DNA of 59,708 bases from an uncultured Marivita sp. (GTDB lineage: Bacteria; Pseudomonadota; Alphaproteobacteria; Rhodobacterales; Rhodobacteraceae). The number at the start of each line of letters is the position of its first letter. Position 1 is the first letter of the stretch. The notes beneath the pieces were generated by a model that searched no databases, was not told the DNA's origin, and saw only the letters and a program-made list of their open reading frames with translations. The DNA lies in contig CANNCS010000008.1 in assembly GCA_947503115.1 (NCBI GenBank), forward strand, positions 1 through 59,708. The letters are read 5' to 3'. A program made the position numbers and the translations under genes. This document shows positions 54,922 through 59,708 of the stretch, piece by piece.

Positions 54922-57900
54922 ATGAAGAAGACATCCCAATATATCACCATGGGCGGCGCGCCCGAAGGCTTTGATGCCCGTCTGGTCTTGACTGAGGCCG
55001 AAAAACACGGCGGTGCCGTTTGCCATATCGCCCGCGATGATCGTCGACTTGCGCAGATCCGCGAGGCGTTGCGAGTCTTTGCACCGGCGATGCCAGTCTT
55101 TGTCTTTCCCGGTTGGGATTGTCTTCCCTATGATCGGGTCTCTCCGAATCCTGACATTTCCGCTACGCGCATGGCGACGCTTGCCGCACTGACCCATGCG
55201 ATGCCGTCGCAATACGTGCTGCTGACCACCATGAGCGCCGCAACACAGCGCGTGCCGGCCCGTGATGTCCTGCGCGAAGCGGCGTTCAGCGCCCGTGTCG
55301 GCAATCGCGTGAATGAAGAGGCGTTGCGCAATTTCCTTGTTCGCATGGGATTTTCCCAAGCTCCCACGGTGCTAGAGCCAGGTGACTACGCCATTCGCGG
55401 CGGGATTATCGATATTTACCCTCCGGGGGATGCTGGGCCAGTGCGTCTGGATCTGTTCGGGGATGTGCTGGACGGTGCGCGCCGGTTCGATCCGGCGACG
55501 CAGCGCACGACGGAAAAGCTTGAGCTTGTGGAACTGGCCCCGGTGTCCGAGGTCATCTTGGACGAGGCGGCGATCACGCGTTTCCGGCAGAACTACCGGA
55601 TCGAGTTCGGTGCCGCTGGCAGCGACGATCCTCTGTACGAAGCGGTCAGCGCGGGCCGCAAGCAGGCCGGGATGGAGCATTGGCTGCCGTTCTTTCATGA
55701 TCGGTTGGAAACTCTTTTCGATTTTCTGCCCGGCGTACCCGTCACCCAAGACGATCAGATCACACCCGCGCGGCTATCGCGCTGGGATGGGATCGTCGAC
55801 CAGTACGAGACCCGTAAGGTGGCGTTGGCGCAGAAGTCGCGTATGGATACGGTCTACAAACCAGTGTCGCCGGAACAACTGTACCTTGATGACACCTCTT
55901 GGATCGACGCTTTGGGCGACCGACGTGTGGTGCAGTTCCATCCGCTGGCTCAGGCCTCTGGCCCCGGCGTGGTGGATGCGGGCGGGCGCATAGGGCGAAA
56001 CTTTTCGCCGGAACGTCAACAGGAAAGCGTAAGCCTTTTCAGCGCTCTGGCGGATCACGTTCGCAAGCGAATGCAGGATGGCCCTGTGGTCATCGCGTCC
56101 TATTCGGACGGTGCGCGAGAGCGCTTGTCGGGCTTGATCGAAGACGAAGGATTGGCCGAGACCATTCCGATCAACGATCTGACACGTGTGGGCAAACGCT
56201 GGTTACATCTGGCAGTTTGGCCGTTGGAGCAGGGGTTTGAAGCACCTTGGGATAAAGACGGAAAACTGACCGTCATTTCCGAACAAGATGTTTTGGGCGA
56301 CCGCCTGATCCGGTCTCCAAAGAAACGGCGCAAGGCCGAGAACTTCCTGACCGAAACGCAGTCGCTTTCACCGGGCGATCTGGTGGTGCATGTGGATCAC
56401 GGGATCGGACGCTATTTGGGGATGGAGGTCATCACCGCGGCGGGCGCAGCGCATGAGTGCCTGCTACTTGAATATGCCGAAAGCTCAAAACTTTACCTGC
56501 CGGTCGAAAATATCGAACTGCTGTCAAAGTACGGCCACGAGGAAGGCTTTCTAGACAAGCTGGGTGGTGGCGCCTGGCAGGCAAAGAAGGCCCGTCTGAA
56601 AGAACGCATCCGCGAGATGGCGGAAAAGCTGATCCGCGTTGCGGCCGAACGGGCCTTGCGCAAGGCACCGGTCATGGATCCGCCTCCCGGGGCGTGGGAT
56701 GCGTTCTCGGCCCGGTTCCCGTACCAGGAAACTGATGATCAGTTGCGCGCCATCGAAGACGTGATGGCTGACATGCATTCTGGCCAGCCGATGGACCGCT
56801 TGATCTGTGGTGATGTGGGCTTTGGTAAAACCGAAGTTGCTATGCGCGCGGCCTTTGTCGCGGCCATGTCGGGCGTTCAGGTCGCAGTGATCGCACCAAC
56901 AACCTTGCTGGCCCGTCAGCACTATAAGAGCTTTGCCGAACGATTCCGGGGTTTCCCATTGGAAGTCAGACCCTTATCACGCTTTGTCTCGGCGAAAGAC
57001 GCCGCCGCCACGAAGGATGGTCTGGCCCGTGGCACGGTAGACATTGTGGTTGGCACCCATGCGCTTTTGGCCAAGGGCATCCGGTTCCAGAACCTTGGAT
57101 TGCTGATCATCGACGAAGAGCAACATTTCGGCGTCGGCCACAAAGAACGGCTCAAGCAATTGCGGTCGGACATCCATGTGCTGACCCTGACCGCGACACC
57201 GATCCCGCGCACGTTGCAACTGTCACTGTCGGGTGTGCGCGATCTTAGCATCATTGGCACGCCCCCGGTCGATCGTCTGGCGATCCGCACCTATGTCAGC
57301 GAGTTCGACGCGGTGACGATCCGCGAAGGGCTGCTGCGCGAGCATTATCGCGGCGGACAGAGCTTTTTTGTCGTGCCGCGCATCAGTGACTTGCCCGAGA
57401 TTGAAGAGTTCCTGAAAACGCAGGTGCCGGAAGTGTCCTATGTCGTGGCGCATGGTCAGATGGCGGCGGGCGAATTGGACACCCGGATGAACGCCTTTTA
57501 CGACGGCAAATACGACGTGCTTCTGGCGACTACGATTGTGGAATCGGGCCTTGATATCCCAACCGCGAACACGATGGTCGTTCACCGGGCGGATATGTTC
57601 GGTCTGTCGCAGCTTTACCAGATCCGGGGCAGGGTAGGCCGTTCCAAAACCCGCGCTTATGCGTATCTGACGACAAAACCCCGCGCCAAGCTGACACCCG
57701 CCGCCGAAAAGCGTCTGCGCGTTCTGGGCTCGCTCGATACACTGGGGGCCGGATTTACACTGGCGTCGCAAGACCTTGATATTCGCGGCGCGGGCAACCT
57801 TCTGGGTGAAGAACAGTCCGGTCAGATGCGCGATGTGGGGTACGAGTTGTACCAATCGATGCTGGAAGAGGCGATTGCAAAGATCAAGTCCGGCGAATTG

Positions 57901-58398
57901 GAAGGCCTGTCAGAAGCGGATGACCAATGGGCCCCGCAGATCAATCTGGGCGTGTCGGTGCTGATCCTGGAAACATACGTTCCAGATCTTGACGTTCGTC
58001 TGGGTCTCTACCGCCGCCTATCGTCGCTCACCACCAAGGTGGAACTGGAAGGCTTTGCCGCCGAACTGATTGATCGCTTCGGCAAACTCCCGCGCGAGGT
58101 GAACACACTGCTGCTGGTCGTGCGGATCAAGGCGATGTGCAAACGCGCAGGTATCGCGAAACTGGACGGCGGACCAAAAGGCGCGACGATCCAATTCCAC
58201 AATGACAAGTTCGCATCCCCCGAAGGTCTCGTGGATTTCATCAAAGATCAGAACGGCTTGGCCAAGGTAAAGGACAACAAGATCATCGTCCGTCGTGACT
58301 GGAAAAAAGACAGCGACAAGATCAAGGGCGCCTTCGCCATTGCGCAAGATCTGGCCCGAAAGCTGAAAGACGCGAAAAAGGGCGCTGCTGGGAAATAA
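54922..58398 (+). CDS. mfd: Transcription-repair coupling factor
   Basis: The 1158-residue protein removes stalled RNA polymerase and recruits UvrA. Domains in order: UvrB-homology (1-330), RNA polymerase-interacting domain with DLVVHVDHGIGRYLGMEV (about 485-560), RecG-like translocase with Walker A GDVGFGKTEVAMRAA, DEEQHFGVGHKERLK, TATPIPRTLQLSL and TTIVESGLDIPTANT, then the TRCF C-terminal domain. Confidence 0.97.
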   Translation: MKKTSQYITMGGAPEGFDARLVLTEAEKHGGAVCHIARDDRRLAQIREALRVFAPAMPVFVFPGWDCLPYDRVSPNPDISATRMATLAALTHAMPSQYVLLTTMSAATQRVPARDVLREAAFSARVGNRVNEEALRNFLVRMGFSQAPTVLEPGDYAIRGGIIDIYPPGDAGPVRLDLFGDVLDGARRFDPATQRTTEKLELVELAPVSEVILDEAAITRFRQNYRIEFGAAGSDDPLYEAVSAGRKQAGMEHWLPFFHDRLETLFDFLPGVPVTQDDQITPARLSRWDGIVDQYETRKVALAQKSRMDTVYKPVSPEQLYLDDTSWIDALGDRRVVQFHPLAQASGPGVVDAGGRIGRNFSPERQQESVSLFSALADHVRKRMQDGPVVIASYSDGARERLSGLIEDEGLAETIPINDLTRVGKRWLHLAVWPLEQGFEAPWDKDGKLTVISEQDVLGDRLIRSPKKRRKAENFLTETQSLSPGDLVVHVDHGIGRYLGMEVITAAGAAHECLLLEYAESSKLYLPVENIELLSKYGHEEGFLDKLGGGAWQAKKARLKERIREMAEKLIRVAAERALRKAPVMDPPPGAWDAFSARFPYQETDDQLRAIEDVMADMHSGQPMDRLICGDVGFGKTEVAMRAAFVAAMSGVQVAVIAPTTLLARQHYKSFAERFRGFPLEVRPLSRFVSAKDAAATKDGLARGTVDIVVGTHALLAKGIRFQNLGLLIIDEEQHFGVGHKERLKQLRSDIHVLTLTATPIPRTLQLSLSGVRDLSIIGTPPVDRLAIRTYVSEFDAVTIREGLLREHYRGGQSFFVVPRISDLPEIEEFLKTQVPEVSYVVAHGQMAAGELDTRMNAFYDGKYDVLLATTIVESGLDIPTANTMVVHRADMFGLSQLYQIRGRVGRSKTRAYAYLTTKPRAKLTPAAEKRLRVLGSLDTLGAGFTLASQDLDIRGAGNLLGEEQSGQMRDVGYELYQSMLEEAIAKIKSGELEGLSEADDQWAPQINLGVSVLILETYVPDLDVRLGLYRRLSSLTTKVELEGFAAELIDRFGKLPREVNTLLLVVRIKAMCKRAGIAKLDGGPKGATIQFHNDKFASPEGLVDFIKDQNGLAKVKDNKIIVRRDWKKDSDKIKGAFAIAQDLARKLKDAKKGAAGK

Positions 58399-58510
58399 GC
58401 GATTTGCCCAAGGGGGCGGTTCGAGTTGCTGATGACAAACCTTCGGAGCTGGATCATGCTTGAGACGTGGTCGGTGCAAGACCATTGAATGGGTCTCGAA
58501 GGAAACGAGC

Positions 58511-59548
58511 ATGCGAACCGGTCAGCTTTACATCTTTGGCGATAGTCTGTCAGACGATGGCGCTCGCGCAGTCCAGATGCAGGACGAACCCATCGACCTG
58601 TATTTTGCGGGGCGGGCCTCGAACGGTCCAGTCTGGCACGAATACATCCGAAACGATCTGGCCATTTCACCTGCGGCCACGTCAATCAGCCAAGCGCCGA
58701 ACTTTGAAGGCTATCTAAGTGGGTCCGCACTCAACGGGATAAACTTTGCCCATGCCAGTGCAGTGTCATCGTCTACCGAAGACCCCCAGATACCCGGCGC
58801 GGTCCAGCAGGCCGAAGGGTTTGCCGCCTTAGTGGCGTCAGGGGACATTCCAGCGCCTGATGATCAGGACGTGTTTGTGATCTGGATCGGCGGCAACGAC
58901 TTCCTTGGTCTCGCGGACGCGACGTTTGCCGACATCCTGGATATTCTGAACCTCGACGAGTCCATCGTCGACAACATCGACAGCGCCGTTGATACACTGA
59001 CATCAGTTGGCGCGCAGAATTTCGTGTTCTTGGGCCAACCCACAATTGGCGGTGCGTTTCTGGGTGCGGAGGCCCCGACAGGTTCGTTGATTTCGAGCCT
59101 TTGGAACACCCTGACACGGAATTATAACGACACGCTTAAGGACTATTCCGACAGTGTCGGCGCGATCGAGGGACAAACGGCGCTCTACATCGATATCGCC
59201 GAGTTCATAGCCGAGTTGGAAGACACTCCCGCGCAATTTGGATTCTCGAATGTCACCAGTGATATATTCACCGATGGTGCAGACTTCGCCGACCAAAGCT
59301 ATTTCAGCGTTGATGGCATCCACCCGACCGGAGCAGGCCATGCTGCCATTGCGGACTTTGTGGTTCAAACCGCCGCCGCTGCCGGGTTCGATCTGACCGC
59401 GATGGCCGGAAACGTTGTTCCGGGCTCGTCACGAGAGGATGACCTTTCGGGCACCGCAGGCCCGGACAGCATCACGGGAGAGGGCGGAAATGACACCCTC
59501 GCGGGGGGCTATGACATTCACACATCTTGGTTTCAGTTATTGAGCTGA
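58511..59548 (+). pseudogene. GDSL esterase with RTX repeat, cut by an IS
   Basis: The intact part starts MRTGQLYIFGDSLSDDGARA and is a secreted SGNH/GDSL hydrolase: nucleophile in IFGDSLSD, oxyanion Asn in IWIGGNDFLG, and the Asp-His pair in SVDGIHPTGAGHAA. After residue 310 it enters RTX nonapeptides (DSITGEGGNDTLAGG), expected to continue as Ca-binding repeats and a type I secretion signal; instead the frame runs into YDIHTSWFQLLS and stops. The IS boundary is near 59509. Without the C-terminus, type I secretion is probably lost. Confidence 0.78.
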
Positions 59549-59554
59549 TCTGAT

Positions 59555-59572
59555 TCCCTTTTTGAAAAGGGA
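59555..59572 (+). promoter_or_regulatory. Hairpin masking the transposase ribosome binding site
   Basis: TCCCTTTT (59555-59562) pairs with AAAAGGGA (59565-59572). The second arm contains the AAGGGA ribosome binding site of the transposase at 59577, so transcripts reading in from outside would hide it. Such protection is known from IS10-type elements. Confidence 0.5.
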
Positions 59573-59576
59573 GACG

Positions 59577-59708
59577 ATGATGCATCAGACGCTTGGGGAA
59601 TTTGGGGATGCCCGCCTCGAAAAAGGGGGGCCTTGCTTCTGGAGAGGCTGGTTGCGACAGGCGGTGACGGAGTTCGGGTCCGGCGGCTGGGTTGCGATCG
59701 TGCTGGCG
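59577..59708 (+). CDS. IS4-like transposase, N-terminus (partial, frame change)
   Basis: Starts MMHQTLGEFGDARLEKGG. The likely continuation (GLLLERLVATGGDGVRVRRL) is in the -1 frame, entered at the A5G6 run at 59620-59630. 'FGDARLEKR' followed by LLERLV is the N-terminal DNA-binding pattern of one IS4 subgroup. So the gene is either frameshifted by loss of one G or needs a -1 ribosomal slip. The rest lies outside the window. Confidence 0.55.
   Translation, partial: MMHQTLGEFGDARLEKGGPCFWRGWLRQAVTEFGSGGWVAIVLA

Larger units (their letters stand above)
59509..59708 (+). mobile_element. Left end of an IS4-like insertion sequence
   Basis: The RTX reading pattern breaks at about 59509, and a transposase gene with its own ribosome binding site starts at 59577. 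The first bases, CTATGACATTCACACATCTT, are the probable IS end. Most of the element lies beyond the window. Confidence 0.65.

Overview
The window reads as chromosomal DNA of an alphaproteobacterium of the order Rhodobacterales (Roseobacter group). The evidence is the gene content and order: rpmF-plsX-fabH-ihfA-merR-tRNA-Pro, dgt-antiporter-argS-SPOR-nagZ-scpA-scpB, bolA-microproteins-grxD, olsB-olsA, a ChpT-like phosphotransferase, a full valine degradation set, a cysteine-free HemB, and the hairpin-rich intergenic elements common in this group. Nearly everything is housekeeping. Both edges lie inside different insertion sequences that each truncate a secreted or surface protein gene, which suggests the sequence ends at repeats.

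Layout. 1-0.5 kb: end of an IS and a truncated choice-of-anchor-L-type gene. 0.5-9.9 kb: valine catabolism (a fused 3-hydroxyisobutyryl-CoA hydrolase/3-hydroxyisobutyrate dehydrogenase, an isobutyryl-CoA dehydrogenase, mmsA and a divergent LysR regulator), interrupted by a YbdK-type ligase, a class 3 lipase and a small unknown protein, then a CBS protein and coaD. 10-17.5 kb: central carbon metabolism (two gap paralogues, transketolase) with a LuxR-type membrane regulator, DoxX and DUF808 membrane proteins. 17.7-20.4 kb: a coiled-coil protein with ZapA, then an overlapping bolA-microprotein-microprotein-grxD operon, and xthA.

20.5-22.6 kb is the most unusual part. A DnaA-box-like cluster precedes a gene for a protein built of ten FTSGS repeats, followed by a 358-residue helical protein of unknown function. 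22.6-31.6 kb: erpA, then a long co-directional run from dgt to scpB and a microprotein. 31.6-37.2 kb: dCTP deaminase, tRNA-Pro, merR, ihfA, fabH, plsX, rpmF, DUF177. 37.3-44.4 kb: bamE, an OlsB-like N-acyltransferase, an ABC-F ATPase, a histone-deacetylase-like protein, a frameshifted chpT, a DUF3553 protein, olsB-olsA and an antisense-overlapping membrane protein. 44.9-58.4 kb: gyrA, usg, an M32 carboxypeptidase, ctaA, trmJ, a thiE-like gene, a SYLF lipoprotein, hemB and mfd. 58.5 kb to the end: a GDSL esterase cut at its RTX repeats by an IS4-like element.

How the genes work together. Isobutyryl-CoA dehydrogenase, the fused hydrolase/dehydrogenase and MmsA cover valine breakdown from isobutyryl-CoA to propionyl-CoA, apart from the enoyl-CoA hydration step. 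OlsB and OlsA make an N-acylated amino acid membrane lipid. ScpA and ScpB form the condensin accessory complex. PlsX and FabH start phospholipid and fatty acid synthesis. ErpA, BolA and Grx4 belong to iron-sulfur handling. Functions are inferred from motifs recognised by eye; no database search was possible.
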